Positions 24,031-32,755 of a DNA stretch of 64,000 nucleotides are shown here, one piece after another. The stretch's first letter is position 1; each line of letters starts with the position of its first letter. The notes below the pieces were generated by a model. That model searched no databases. It worked only from the letters and a program-made list of their open reading frames with translations, and was not told the DNA's origin. The position numbers and the translations under genes were made by a program. This DNA is from Verrucomicrobiota bacterium (GTDB taxonomy: Bacteria > Verrucomicrobiota > Verrucomicrobiia > Limisphaerales > UBA11320). The stretch is from NCBI GenBank assembly GCA_016199985.1, contig JACQFQ010000020.1:148978-212977 (forward strand), written 5' to 3'.

Positions 24031-25050
24031 ATGCGCCCCCTCATGTCCTGGCGAATTCTGATCACCGCGCAAGCCATGGTCCTCTCGGGCCAGGCCGGCC
24101 TCTCCCGCCTGAAGGAAGCCGGCCACCAAATCGTCATGCCCCCCGCGCCGCGAAAGCCCATTGGGCCCGAGGTCGTCGAGTGGCTGGAAGGCGTGGACGC
24201 GGTCATCGCGGGGGTGGAGCGGTACGACCGTTCGGTTCTCAATCATCCGTCGCTGCGCCCGCTGAAAATCATCTCCCGATGGGGCGTGGGCTATGACTCG
24301 GTGGACATCGCGGCCGCGACCGAGGCGGGGGTCGTCGTCGCCTACACTCCCGGACTTCTCAACGAGGCGGTCGCGGACTACGCGTTCTCGCTCCTGTGCG
24401 CCGTGGCGCGGCGCGTGCACACGGGCCACCAGGACCTCACGCAGGGAAGCTGGGCGCCGACATGGGGACACAACATCCATGGCAAGACCCTGGCGCTGCT
24501 GGGATGCGGCCGCATTGGCCAGGCGCTCGCGCGGCGCGCGGCCGGGTTCGGCATGCGGGTGATCGCCCATGATCCGCGGCCCACAGACGAAGCGCGGCGG
24601 CTGGGCGTCGAATTCGTTTCTCTCGACGCGCTGTTGCGAGACGCCGACTTCCTCTCGCTTCACGCCGCCCTGACAGCGGAAACCCGGGGGATGATCGGCG
24701 AGGCGCAGCTCCGCCAGATGAAACCCTCCGCCTACCTGATCAACACCGCGCGCGGCGGCCTGATTGACGAAGCGGCGCTGACGACCGTGCTGCGAGAACG
24801 CGTCATCGCGGGCGCGGCCCTCGACACATTCCAAGTCGAGCCGCTGGCGCCCGATCACCCGTTTCTCAAGACTCCGGGCCTCCTGCTGACGCCGCATCAG
24901 GCGTCGTACACCCACGAAACCGGCGCGCTCGTCAGCGCCGCCGCCGCCAACGCGATCCTCGAAGCCGCCGCGGGGCGGCGTCCGCGCTGGGTCGTGAACG
25001 AATCCGTTTTGCAATCCTCCGCAATGCGCGCCTCCCTTTCGCGCGCCTGA
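24031..25050 (+). CDS. D-2-hydroxyacid dehydrogenase (SerA/GyaR-like)
   Basis: NAD(P)-dependent D-2-hydroxyacid dehydrogenase, 339 residues (ATG 24043, MSWRILI, is an equally likely start). Catalytic domain then Rossmann domain: IISRWGVGYDSVDIAAA, GRIG nucleotide loop in LALLGCGRIGQALARRA, the Arg of LINTARGGLIDEAAL, Glu of LDTFQVEPLAPDHPFL, and His of LLLTPHQASYTHE make the R-E-H triad. No ACT or other regulatory domain, so it is not a full-length regulated SerA. It leads a three-gene cassette with an HpcH/HpaI aldolase and a second dehydrogenase. Possible substrates: 3-phosphoglycerate, glyoxylate/hydroxypyruvate or sugar-acid derivatives; undecided. Confidence 0.9.
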   Translation: MRPLMSWRILITAQAMVLSGQAGLSRLKEAGHQIVMPPAPRKPIGPEVVEWLEGVDAVIAGVERYDRSVLNHPSLRPLKIISRWGVGYDSVDIAAATEAGVVVAYTPGLLNEAVADYAFSLLCAVARRVHTGHQDLTQGSWAPTWGHNIHGKTLALLGCGRIGQALARRAAGFGMRVIAHDPRPTDEARRLGVEFVSLDALLRDADFLSLHAALTAETRGMIGEAQLRQMKPSAYLINTARGGLIDEAALTTVLRERVIAGAALDTFQVEPLAPDHPFLKTPGLLLTPHQASYTHETGALVSAAAANAILEAAAGRRPRWVVNESVLQSSAMRASLSRA

Positions 25051-25064
25051 ACACGACGCCTCCC

Positions 25065-25862
25065 ATGAAAAAGAATTTCGTTCGCGCCAAACTGAAACAA
25101 GGCCAGCCCAGCGTGGGCACATGGCTCAACCTCCCCGACGCCGCTGTCGCGTCGTTGATGTCCCGCGTCGGATTTGACTGGCTCACCATCGAGCTCGAGC
25201 ATTCGCCAACCACGTACGAAACCGCCGTCGCTTCCTTCTCCATCCTCGCCGGCAACGGAGTCGTTCCCCTCGTGCGCGTCAGCTACAACACGCCCGAGAA
25301 CATCAAGAGGGTTCTCGACTTCGGCGCCTGGGGAGTGATTGTGCCGATGGTGAACACGCGCGCGGAAGCCGAGGCCGTCGTCGCGGCGGCCCGCTACGGG
25401 CCCGAGGGCGCCCGAACGATAGGCGGACAATTCCACGCCGCCAACTTCGACACCGACGCCGCCACCTACTACGACAAGGCCAACGAGGAAATCCTGGTCG
25501 TCGTGATGGCGGAGCACGTGCAGGCGATCGAGAACGCGGAGGAGATCCTGCAAACCCCCGGCATCGACGTGGTTTTCATCGGCCCGAATGACCTGACCAA
25601 ATCGATGGGACTGGCGCCCGTTTTCGAAACAGAGGATCCGCGCTTCGTCGCCGCGGTGGAGAAAATACTAAAGTTGGCGAAGAAGCATGGCGTCGCCCCG
25701 GGCATCCACGTCGCCGACGCGGCCGCCGCTCGCAAGCGACTGGCTCAAGGGTTTCAGTTCGTCGCGATCGGAAGCGAGGTGGGCATGATGCTGAGCAAAG
25801 CCTCGGAAACGGTGAAGGAGGCGGGGGTGTCCACAACGAAGGGCCCGCTGGCCAGGTATTGA
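25065..25862 (+). CDS. HpcH/HpaI-family aldolase
   Basis: Class II pyruvate-type aldolase of the 2,4-dihydroxyhept-2-ene-1,7-dioate/2-dehydro-3-deoxyglucarate aldolase family, 265 residues. Motifs: LKQGQPSVGTWLNLPDAAV, FDWLTIELEHSPTTYE (metal-binding Glu and general-base His region), PLVRVSYNTPENIKRVLDFG (substrate Arg), GVIVPMVNTRAEAEAVVAAA, RTIGGQFHAANF, and metal ligands in MAEHVQAIEN and DVVFIGPNDLTKSMG. It starts 14 bases after the first dehydrogenase and is followed within 11 bases by a second, so the three form one transcript. It would cleave a 4-hydroxy-2-oxoacid to pyruvate plus an aldehyde; the aldehyde is unknown. Confidence 0.92.
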   Translation: MKKNFVRAKLKQGQPSVGTWLNLPDAAVASLMSRVGFDWLTIELEHSPTTYETAVASFSILAGNGVVPLVRVSYNTPENIKRVLDFGAWGVIVPMVNTRAEAEAVVAAARYGPEGARTIGGQFHAANFDTDAATYYDKANEEILVVVMAEHVQAIENAEEILQTPGIDVVFIGPNDLTKSMGLAPVFETEDPRFVAAVEKILKLAKKHGVAPGIHVADAAAARKRLAQGFQFVAIGSEVGMMLSKASETVKEAGVSTTKGPLARY

Positions 25863-25873
25863 GATGGCGCGAT

Positions 25874-26827
25874 ATGAGGATCGTGATTCTTGACGGCTAC
25901 ACGCTCAACCCCGGCGACCTGGGATGGGAAGGGTTCCAGGCTCTCGGCGAGACGACGGTTCATGACCGCACGCCTCCCACGGAAATCGTTGCTCGGGCGC
26001 GCGACGCCGAAGCGGTGCTGACCAACAAGGTTCCCCTATCCCGACAGGCCCTCGAAGCGCTGCCGAAGCTTCGCTACATCGGCGTGCTCGCGACGGGGTA
26101 TAACATCGTGGATGTCGCGGCCGCGAAAGAGCGCGGGATCGTCGTCGCCAATGTTCCCGCCTACGGCACGCGATCCGTGGCGCAGATGACCCTCGCCCTC
26201 ATCCTCGAGCTCGCATTGCGCGTGGGGGATCACGCGCAATCCACGCGCCAGGGCGAATGGAGCCGCTGCCCCGACTTCTGTTACTGGCGCTCGCCTCTCG
26301 TCGAACTGGAAGGCCGGACGCTCGGCCTCGTGGGTCTTGGGCGGATCGGCCGCGCGGTCGCGGAACTGGGCGCCGCGTTCGGAATGAAGGTGATCGCGCT
26401 CACGCGGTCGGCGCCATCCGCGGCCGCGGGGCCGACGACCGCTCCCGACCTGAGGGCCCTGTTGGAATCCAGCGATGTGGTGAGCCTTCACTGTCCGCTG
26501 ACCGACTCCACGCGGCAGCTCATTAATCGCGAAAGCCTCTCATGGATGAAACGGGACGCGTGGTTGATCAACACGAGTCGCGGCCCGCTTGTGGAGGAGA
26601 TGGCGCTCGCCGAGGCGCTCAATGAAGGTCGGCTCGGCGCCGCGGCCTTGGACGTGCTGTCGGTGGAGCCTCCGCCAGCGGATCATCCGCTCCTGTCCGC
26701 GAGAAACTGCTGGATCACACCGCACATCGCGTGGGCCAGCGCGGCGGCCCGCCGTCGGCTGCTCGGAACCGCCGTCGATAATCTGCGGGCGTTCTGCCAG
26801 GGTCGCGCGCAGAACACCGTCCACTAA
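25874..26827 (+). CDS. D-2-hydroxyacid dehydrogenase (HprA-like)
   Basis: Second NAD(P)-dependent D-2-hydroxyacid dehydrogenase of the cassette, 317 residues, closest in pattern to hydroxypyruvate/glycerate dehydrogenases (MRIVILDGYTLNPGDLGWEG). IGVLATGYNIVDVAAAKERG, VPAYGTRSVAQMTLALILEL, nucleotide loop LGLVGLGRIGRAVAELG, catalytic Arg LINTSRGPLVEEMAL, Glu LDVLSVEPPPADHPLL, His CWITPHIAWAS. The ATG at 25874 is preferred over a TTG at 25859 that overlaps the aldolase stop. Only about 30 percent of residues appear shared with the first dehydrogenase by eye, so it is not a recent duplicate. Reduction of the aldolase's aldehyde or oxoacid products is a reasonable guess. Confidence 0.9.
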   Translation: MRIVILDGYTLNPGDLGWEGFQALGETTVHDRTPPTEIVARARDAEAVLTNKVPLSRQALEALPKLRYIGVLATGYNIVDVAAAKERGIVVANVPAYGTRSVAQMTLALILELALRVGDHAQSTRQGEWSRCPDFCYWRSPLVELEGRTLGLVGLGRIGRAVAELGAAFGMKVIALTRSAPSAAAGPTTAPDLRALLESSDVVSLHCPLTDSTRQLINRESLSWMKRDAWLINTSRGPLVEEMALAEALNEGRLGAAALDVLSVEPPPADHPLLSARNCWITPHIAWASAAARRRLLGTAVDNLRAFCQGRAQNTVH

Positions 26828-27102
26828 CCGCCTTCGGGCCGCGTCTCAGCGCGCCCGCAACGGGTCCTATTGGGTTGTCCCGTTCAACGGGCTAGAGTCG
26901 CTGGAACGGTCCAATTCCTCGGCCTGCGACCGACCAGCCCCGCGCGGATTTCCACCTCATTGTCCGGGACGGCAATTCCTACCGCGAGGTCCTTTGCGGC
27001 GTCTCCGAGGGGGATCTGGCGCGAAACGCCTCGGACGATCGGCCCCCGATCGCGGCCCTCCAGCCTTCATTGCCCGCTCGAGCGTTCGGTTCGCCAATAG
27101 TC
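26828..27102. other. gene-free stretch before mreB with small repeats
   Basis: No supported gene lies between the dehydrogenase stop and the mreB promoter. Three copies of a 6-base arm are present: AACGGG at 26859, CCCGTT at 26879 and AACGGG at 26886, so two mutually exclusive small hairpins are possible, the second being CCCGTT-C-AACGGG. They may end the upstream transcript; no U-run follows. Confidence 0.4.
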
Positions 27103-27132
27103 TTGACCCGCGGTTCCCCGCCCCCCTAACTT
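27103..27132 (+). promoter_or_regulatory. sigma-70-type promoter of the mre/mrd cluster
   Basis: TTGACC at 27103 and TAACTT at 27127 are spaced by 18 bases. The predicted start of transcription near 27139 falls inside the palindrome that abuts the mreB start codon, leaving a leader of only about 17 bases without a Shine-Dalgarno. Confidence 0.55.
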
Positions 27133-27134
27133 GC

Positions 27135-27155
27135 GAATTGTGCTAGGCACAATTC
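27135..27155. promoter_or_regulatory. perfect 21-bp palindrome abutting the mreB start
   Basis: GAATTGTGC-TAG-GCACAATTC is a perfect inverted repeat (9-bp arms, 3-base centre) whose last base is directly before the mreB ATG at 27156. It lies just downstream of the -10 box and covers the likely transcription start, so it could be a repressor operator, or an RNA hairpin blocking ribosome entry. No known operator consensus was recognised. Confidence 0.65.
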
Positions 27156-28187
27156 ATGTTCGCACAAGTTAAAAGCCTGTTTTCCAACGACATTGGCATC
27201 GACCTCGGCACGGCGAACTCTCTCGTGTATGTTCGCGATCAAGGGATCGTTTTGAGAGAACCTTCCGTCGTAGCCATTCAAGCGGGCACCACCAACGTTC
27301 TGGCGGTTGGTGAGGAAGCCAAACGGATGTTGGGACGCACCCCGGGGAACATCGTGGCGATTCGCCCGATGAAAGACGGAGTCATCGCGGATTTCGAGAT
27401 CACCGAAGCGATGCTCCGCCACTTCATTCAGAAAGTGCATCATCGCAAGCTGATTGCGCCCCGCGTGGTGGTAGCCGTCCCCTCCGGAATCACCGAGGTG
27501 GAAAAACGGGCCGTGAAAGACTCAGCGACGCATGCTGGAGCGCGTGAGGTTTACTTGATCGAACAGCCGATGGCTTCGGCCATCGGGGTCGGCCTTCCGG
27601 TTCATGAACCGGCGGGCAACATGATCGTCGATATCGGCGGGGGCACCTGTGAAATTGCCATCATCTCCCTCGCCGGCATTGTGTTCAGTCGCAGCCTGCG
27701 GGTGGGAGGCGACGAGTTCGATGAGACGATCGTCGCGCACATGAAGCGAGCCTACAATTTGATGATTGGCGAACGCACAGCGGAGGAGATCAAGATCCGG
27801 GTAGGATCCGCCTTCCCGCTGGAGCAAGAGTTGACGCTGGATGTCAAGGGTCGTGATCTCAGTTCGGGGTTGCCAAAGACGTTGACGATACGCTCGGAGG
27901 AGATTCGCGAGGCCTTGCAAGAGCCGCTTTCAAGTATTTTGGAGTCCATCCGCATTACCCTCGAAAGATGTCCCCCCGAACTGTCCGCCGACCTGGTGGA
28001 TCGCGGCATAGTGGTTGCCGGCGGGGGAGCGTTGCTCCGGGGAATCGATCGGCTGATCTCGGAAGAGACCGGCCTGCCGGTGCATATTGCGGATGATCCC
28101 CTGAGCGCCGTCGCCGAAGGCACGGGCCGTGTACTGCAAGAGCTTCAGTTCCTCAAGCGCGTCACCTCCTCCTCCAGCAAGCTGTAG
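27156..28187 (+). CDS. mreB: rod shape-determining protein MreB
   Basis: Actin-like cytoskeletal ATPase that guides lateral cell-wall synthesis; 343 residues, standard length. Phosphate 1: [20 protein letters not shown]; phosphate 2: [20 protein letters not shown]; adenosine motif: [20 protein letters not shown]. Other hallmarks: [76 protein letters not shown]. It membrane-binds and partners with MreC, MreD, RodA and PBP2, all encoded directly downstream. The ATG immediately follows a perfect palindrome and has no Shine-Dalgarno. Confidence 0.97.
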   Translation: MFAQVKSLFSNDIGIDLGTANSLVYVRDQGIVLREPSVVAIQAGTTNVLAVGEEAKRMLGRTPGNIVAIRPMKDGVIADFEITEAMLRHFIQKVHHRKLIAPRVVVAVPSGITEVEKRAVKDSATHAGAREVYLIEQPMASAIGVGLPVHEPAGNMIVDIGGGTCEIAIISLAGIVFSRSLRVGGDEFDETIVAHMKRAYNLMIGERTAEEIKIRVGSAFPLEQELTLDVKGRDLSSGLPKTLTIRSEEIREALQEPLSSILESIRITLERCPPELSADLVDRGIVVAGGGALLRGIDRLISEETGLPVHIADDPLSAVAEGTGRVLQELQFLKRVTSSSSKL

Positions 28188-28235
28188 CGTTCGCACCCGA
28201 GCGACTGCCCTTACCGGCCGCCGCCCCGCGAACGA

Positions 28236-29045
28236 ATGCTAAAACGGTCCCAGTATATTGCCCTGGTCCTGGTCGTCCTGTTCATCCTGGCCTTGTTCAG
28301 CCAGTCGGACAGGACCATCGCGCGCATGAAGGTCGCTATCGGCGGCTTGTTCCTCCCTCTTTTCGGCCTCGCTCGCTCCGCCCAGACCGTGACCGACCGA
28401 AGCCTCGCCGCGCTCACTCCCCGGGCGGAGTTGGAAAAACAGCTGGAGGCCCTTCAGAGGGAGAACCAGGAACTGCGGGTCGAGGCGGCTCGATCCCAGG
28501 AGACTCAGAAGGAGAACGCCCGTCTGCGGGAAGCCTTCGCCCTGCCGAAGCTCGTGCCCTGGAGGCTGACCCTGGCGCAAGTGGTGGGCCACGACCCCGC
28601 CAACTGGTGGAAAAACGTCCGCATCAACCGCGGAAGCCGTGACGGGCTCACCAACAATCTCACCATCATCACGCCCCAAGGGTTCCTGGTCGGGAGAGTG
28701 GCCGAGGTCGGCTATACCCACTCGCAAGTGGTGCTGCTCGGCGATCCGGCTTGCCGCGTCTCGGTCCTGGTCGAGAGCACGCGCGAGCACGGGATCATCG
28801 CCCCCTCCGAAAGCGGCCCCATCGACAACACGCTCGTCGACCTGAAATACCTCTCCGCAAATGGCGTTCTCCAACCCGGCCAATGGGTCAGGACCAGCGG
28901 CCTGAGCGGGCTCTATCCGAAGGGCATTCTCGTGGGACAGATTGTCGACAGCCGCTCGGTGGACTACGGGCTCCACATGGAGGCGAGAATCAAGCTGGCC
29001 GCGCGTCTCAACGCGCTCGAGGAAGTGATGGTGGTCTGGCCATGA
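28236..29045 (+). CDS. mreC: rod shape-determining protein MreC
   Basis: Bitopic membrane scaffold that links MreB filaments to periplasmic PBP2; 269 residues. One N-terminal membrane segment (about 7-23, YIALVVLVLFILALFSQ), a coiled coil about residues 65-100 (LEKQLEALQRENQELRVEAA), then the periplasmic beta domain: WWKNVRINRGSRDGLTNNLT, GFLVGRVAEVGYTHSQVVLL, CRVSVLVESTREHGIIAP, and LSGLYPKGILVGQIVD. The start 48 bases after mreB suggests co-transcription, and its stop overlaps the mreD start (ATGA). Confidence 0.95.
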   Translation: MLKRSQYIALVLVVLFILALFSQSDRTIARMKVAIGGLFLPLFGLARSAQTVTDRSLAALTPRAELEKQLEALQRENQELRVEAARSQETQKENARLREAFALPKLVPWRLTLAQVVGHDPANWWKNVRINRGSRDGLTNNLTIITPQGFLVGRVAEVGYTHSQVVLLGDPACRVSVLVESTREHGIIAPSESGPIDNTLVDLKYLSANGVLQPGQWVRTSGLSGLYPKGILVGQIVDSRSVDYGLHMEARIKLAARLNALEEVMVVWP

Positions 29046-29593
29046 ACTCGATCAACGCATGCCTGGTTCTGAGCGCGACTCTCATCGTCGTCTTCCTGCA
29101 AAGCACCGCCGTGGGGTTTCGCAATATTGTCGGCGCGCAGCCGGATCTGCTCCCCAGCCTCGTCGTTTACGCGACGCTCACGTCAGGACTCGGCCTGGGC
29201 ACCGTGACCGCCCTCTGCGGCGGACTCTGCTTCGACGCGCTCTCCCACAACCCGCTCGGCATTTCGATTGGCCCCCTTTTTGCGGTCGCGCTGGTCATCG
29301 AGCGCTATCGCGGCCTGATCCTTCGCGACCAGTCCTACGCGCAGTTCATCACCGGGGTCGCGGCGGGCGCCGCGGCGCCCGCCCTCACGCTCCTGCTGCT
29401 GCTGAACACGGATCGCACGCCGCTCGTGGGCTGGAGCTCTCTCTGGCAATGGGGGATGGTGGCCCTGGTCAGCGGCGTTTTCACCCCCGCCTGGTTCCTT
29501 CTCTTCGGGTGGCTCGCGGGCCTGCTCAGCTACGAAACGATGCCGGATCCCGCGACGCCCTCGAACCGGCAGATCAAACGGGGGCGCAACTAG
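29042..29593 (+). CDS. mreD: rod shape-determining protein MreD
   Basis: Polytopic inner-membrane component of the elongasome, 183 residues. Hydrophobic helices are visible at about 5-25 (ACLVLSATLIVVFLQSTAVG), 35-60, 65-80, 100-125 (FITGVAAGAAAPALTLLLLL) and 135-160 (MVALVSGVFTPAWFLLFGWL), ending in a basic tail (NRQIKRGRN). Sequence conservation of MreD is low; the call depends on length, hydrophobicity and location between mreC (4-base overlap) and mrdA (4-base gap). The ATG is at 29042. Confidence 0.9.
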   Translation: MNSINACLVLSATLIVVFLQSTAVGFRNIVGAQPDLLPSLVVYATLTSGLGLGTVTALCGGLCFDALSHNPLGISIGPLFAVALVIERYRGLILRDQSYAQFITGVAAGAAAPALTLLLLLNTDRTPLVGWSSLWQWGMVALVSGVFTPAWFLLFGWLAGLLSYETMPDPATPSNRQIKRGRN

Positions 29594-29597
29594 AGTC

Positions 29598-31556
29598 ATG
29601 CTGATCTTCGACCAGTTGAGGAAAGACGACCCGCAGCTGCGAGCGCTCACCGCGCTCGTGCTGGCCGGAGTCCTCACCCTGCTGGCGGGGCTCTGGTATG
29701 TGCAGGTGATCAGCTCGAAGCGCTTCGTCGACAACCAGCGCGCGCAAGCCTACCGCACCGTCCGCATCCCGGCCGCCCGCGGCAAGATCCTGGATCGGAA
29801 CGGACATCCCTTCGCCGACAACTACCCCAACTACAGAATTAATCTGTACCTCGAGGAGCTGCCGCGCCTGTTCAAGGACGAATGGCGCCGAACCAAGCCC
29901 GCGCGCGCCCTCCTTCGGGAGGAGCGCCTCGCCCTCGAGTCCATGGCCAGGTTCACCGTCGTCAGCAATCTCTCCACGCAGCTCGGACAGGTCGTGGGCC
30001 AGCCCATCGCCGTCTCGCTCGCCGAGTTCTCAGAACACTACAACTCGCAGCCCGCGCTGCCCCTCACGCTCGCCAACCAGCTCAACGCGGTTCAGATCGC
30101 CCGATTCCAGGAACAGCCCGTGATTCCTCCAGGCCTCGACCTCGACGTGCAGCCCATGCGCTCCTACCTCTACGGAACCACCGCGGCCCACATCCTGGGC
30201 TACCTCCGCCGCGACAACCAATCCCGCGAGGGCGAGGAAGCCGACTATGATTTCCGCCTGCCGGATTACCGCGGAAAGGTGGGGATCGAGCACGCCTTCG
30301 ATTCCACGCTCTGCGGACGGGCCGGCATGAAGTCCGTGCTCGTGAACAATCTGGGATACCGGCAGTCGGAGAGCACCTGGGTGGAATCAGAACCGGGCAC
30401 GAACGTTGTGCTCACGATTGATCTCGCGATTCAACGCGCCGCCGAGCGCGGACTTCAGGCCGCTCTCAATGAAACGCGGGGCGCGGTGGTCGTCATGGAT
30501 TGTCGGGACGGCGACATCCTGGCCATGGCGTCGGCGCCCTCCTTCGATCCCAATCGATTCATTCCCCGCATCAGCCGCGAAGATTGGGAGGCGCTGAGCG
30601 ATCCGAAGCTGCGTCCGCAGATCAACCGCGCGATCCAGGAACACTACGCGCCGGGATCCATCTTCAAAATCATCACGGCGATGGCGTGCCTGGAGTCCGG
30701 GCTCGATCCCGATCGCTCCCAATACAACCCGGGATTCATCCATGTCGGGCGACGACGCCCGATTCACGACCTCGCGCCTCCAGGCGATTACGATTTCAAG
30801 AAAGCGTTCATCTTCTCGAGCAACACCTATTTCATTTCGAACGGATTGAACGCGGGCGTCGACCGCATTCTCGAAATCTCGCGCCGACTGCATCTGGGGG
30901 AACTGGCTGGCATCCCGCTTCCTGGCCAGGAGAAACCGGGGATCCTCCCCAAGCCGGGAGAAGCGCCCATCGCGTGGCACGACGGCGACACGGCCAATCT
31001 GTGCATCGGGCAGGGCTATCTCTCGGTGACGCCTCTGCAGATGACTGTAATGACCGCTGCCATAGCAAACGGAGGAGCGGTGTTGTGGCCGCGATTGATC
31101 GATCGCCTTGTGCCGCAGGATCCGCTGCATGGCTCTCAACCCTTGGTTTTCAAGAAAGCGCAGGTGCGAGATCGCCTGAATGTCTCGAAGCGAACCCTCG
31201 AGCTGATCCAAGAGGCGATGCGGGCCGATGTCGAGGAACGCGGAACCGGGAAAGCCGCCCACATCCCGGGCTACACGGTGTCCGGCAAGACCGGCACCGC
31301 CCAGGTCACCGATCCCAGCGGCAAAGTAGTCGACCACACCGTCTGGTTCGCCTCGTTCGCTCCTTATGAGGATCCGAAGTACGCGGTCGTCGTGATGGTG
31401 GAGAGCGGCGCCTCAGGCGGAGGCACCTGCGCTCCGATCGCCCGGCAGGTGTTCGAGGCGCTCCGACAGCGCGATGCCGCCACCGCCGCGCGCCCTGCCG
31501 GGCTCGCCAAGCCCGCTCCGACGTTCACATCCACCCCAACCCCGGCTGAAGGATGA
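29598..31556 (+). CDS. mrdA: penicillin-binding protein 2 (elongasome transpeptidase)
   Basis: Monofunctional D,D-transpeptidase of the rod complex, 652 residues, anchored by one N-terminal helix (about 15-33, LTALVLAGVLTLLAGLWYV). The PBP dimerisation domain begins TVRIPAARGKILDRNGHPFA. Active-site motifs: SxxK in YAPGSIFKIITAMACLE (Ser about 354), SxN in FSSNTYFISNGL, KTG in VSGKTGTAQVTDPSG (about 563). TANLCIGQGYLSVTPLQMT is the conserved class B stretch. The C-terminus is Ala/Pro-rich and short. Stop overlaps the rodA start by 4 bases. It sits between mreD and rodA as in many bacteria. Confidence 0.95.
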   Translation: MLIFDQLRKDDPQLRALTALVLAGVLTLLAGLWYVQVISSKRFVDNQRAQAYRTVRIPAARGKILDRNGHPFADNYPNYRINLYLEELPRLFKDEWRRTKPARALLREERLALESMARFTVVSNLSTQLGQVVGQPIAVSLAEFSEHYNSQPALPLTLANQLNAVQIARFQEQPVIPPGLDLDVQPMRSYLYGTTAAHILGYLRRDNQSREGEEADYDFRLPDYRGKVGIEHAFDSTLCGRAGMKSVLVNNLGYRQSESTWVESEPGTNVVLTIDLAIQRAAERGLQAALNETRGAVVVMDCRDGDILAMASAPSFDPNRFIPRISREDWEALSDPKLRPQINRAIQEHYAPGSIFKIITAMACLESGLDPDRSQYNPGFIHVGRRRPIHDLAPPGDYDFKKAFIFSSNTYFISNGLNAGVDRILEISRRLHLGELAGIPLPGQEKPGILPKPGEAPIAWHDGDTANLCIGQGYLSVTPLQMTVMTAAIANGGAVLWPRLIDRLVPQDPLHGSQPLVFKKAQVRDRLNVSKRTLELIQEAMRADVEERGTGKAAHIPGYTVSGKTGTAQVTDPSGKVVDHTVWFASFAPYEDPKYAVVVMVESGASGGGTCAPIARQVFEALRQRDAATAARPAGLAKPAPTFTSTPTPAEG

Positions 31557-32752
31557 TCGGCGCCATCGACCAGGAATCACGCCCTCGCCTCGACTGGCCG
31601 CAGATCATCGCCGTGGTGGCGTTGCTCGTCATCGGCGCCGCGTTCATCCATAGCGCCACCGCGTCGAACGAGATCTTCACCAACCGTCCGTGGTTCCGTC
31701 AGCCTTCGCTCTGGCACCTGATCTATGGCGCGATCGGATTGGTCATCGCCGGATGCCTCTGCTGGATCGACTACCGCCAGATCGCGCGATGGGCCATCGT
31801 CGCCTACTGGGGCAGCATCCTGCTGCTGCTGGCGGTCTTCGTGTTCGGCAAGGAAGTGTATGGGGCGAAGCGCTGGATCGGCATCGGCCCCGCCCAGGTG
31901 CAGCCCTCCGAGTTTGCCAAGATCGGGTTCATCTTCATGATGGCCCACTATCTCAGCCGGCCGCTGGAGGAGCTCCGGCAGCCCTCGATTTTCTGGCGGG
32001 CCCTGGGGCTGATGGCGTTGCCCTTTTTGCTCATTCTCAAGGAGCCCGACCTCGGCTCCGCGCTGCTGTTGTTGCCTGTCGGGTTGGGGATGCTATGGGC
32101 GGCGGGGACGCCGCCGCGGTGGATCCTCCGACTGGTGGGCGCGGGCGCGCTGGTCGTGTCGCTCCTGCTTGTCGACGTGCTCTTCGCCCCGCCTCAGTGG
32201 CAGTTTAAGCTGAAGGACTATCAGCGACGGCGGCTGATGGTGTACTTTGGGATCGATTTCGCCGCGAACGCTCCCTCTTCCGAACGAGCGCGCCTGCATC
32301 GGGAGCAAAGAGCCCATTCTTACAATGTGGAACAGGCGCTGATCTCTGTGGGTTCCGGCGGCTGGTTCGGAAAGGGGTGGAACCAGGGGCAGCAAATCAC
32401 CCTGGGCTACCTCCCGCGCGCCGTCTCGCACAACGACTTCATCTTCTCCGTGATTGCCGAGGAGAAGGGCTTTTTGGGGAGCGTGATCGTCGTCTCGCTC
32501 TACTCCGTTGTGCTTTTTACCGGAATCCGAACCGCGGCCCAGTCGCGCGATCGATTGGGCCGTCTGCTGGCCGTTGGGGTCGTCATCCTCTTCTTTAGCC
32601 AGGTCTTCATCAATATCGGCATGAACATTCGCATTATGCCCGTGACCGGAGTCCCACTGCCGCTGCTCAGTTCCGGCGGATCCTCAGTGCTCTGCTCCTT
32701 GATCGCGGCGGGCTTGCTGCAAAACATTCACCTCTACCGAAGAAACTACTGA
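31553..32752 (+). CDS. rodA: RodA SEDS peptidoglycan glycosyltransferase
   Basis: Polytopic SEDS-family glycan polymerase acting with PBP2; 399 residues with about ten membrane helices. Family hallmarks: YGAIGLVIAGCLCWIDYRQI, YGAKRWIGIGPAQVQPSEFA (conserved Trp-Ile-x-Leu/Ile region and PSE), KEPDLGSALLLLPVGLGML (the catalytic Asp in EPDLGS), VSHNDFIFSVIAEEKGFLGS, and FINIGMNIRIMPVTGVPLPL with SYGGSS-like SSGGSSVLCSLIAAG. It overlaps mrdA by 4 bases and is 3 bases before the RNase gene, giving one long rod operon. Confidence 0.96.
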   Translation: MIGAIDQESRPRLDWPQIIAVVALLVIGAAFIHSATASNEIFTNRPWFRQPSLWHLIYGAIGLVIAGCLCWIDYRQIARWAIVAYWGSILLLLAVFVFGKEVYGAKRWIGIGPAQVQPSEFAKIGFIFMMAHYLSRPLEELRQPSIFWRALGLMALPFLLILKEPDLGSALLLLPVGLGMLWAAGTPPRWILRLVGAGALVVSLLLVDVLFAPPQWQFKLKDYQRRRLMVYFGIDFAANAPSSERARLHREQRAHSYNVEQALISVGSGGWFGKGWNQGQQITLGYLPRAVSHNDFIFSVIAEEKGFLGSVIVVSLYSVVLFTGIRTAAQSRDRLGRLLAVGVVILFFSQVFINIGMNIRIMPVTGVPLPLLSSGGSSVLCSLIAAGLLQNIHLYRRNY

Positions 32753-32755
32753 ACC

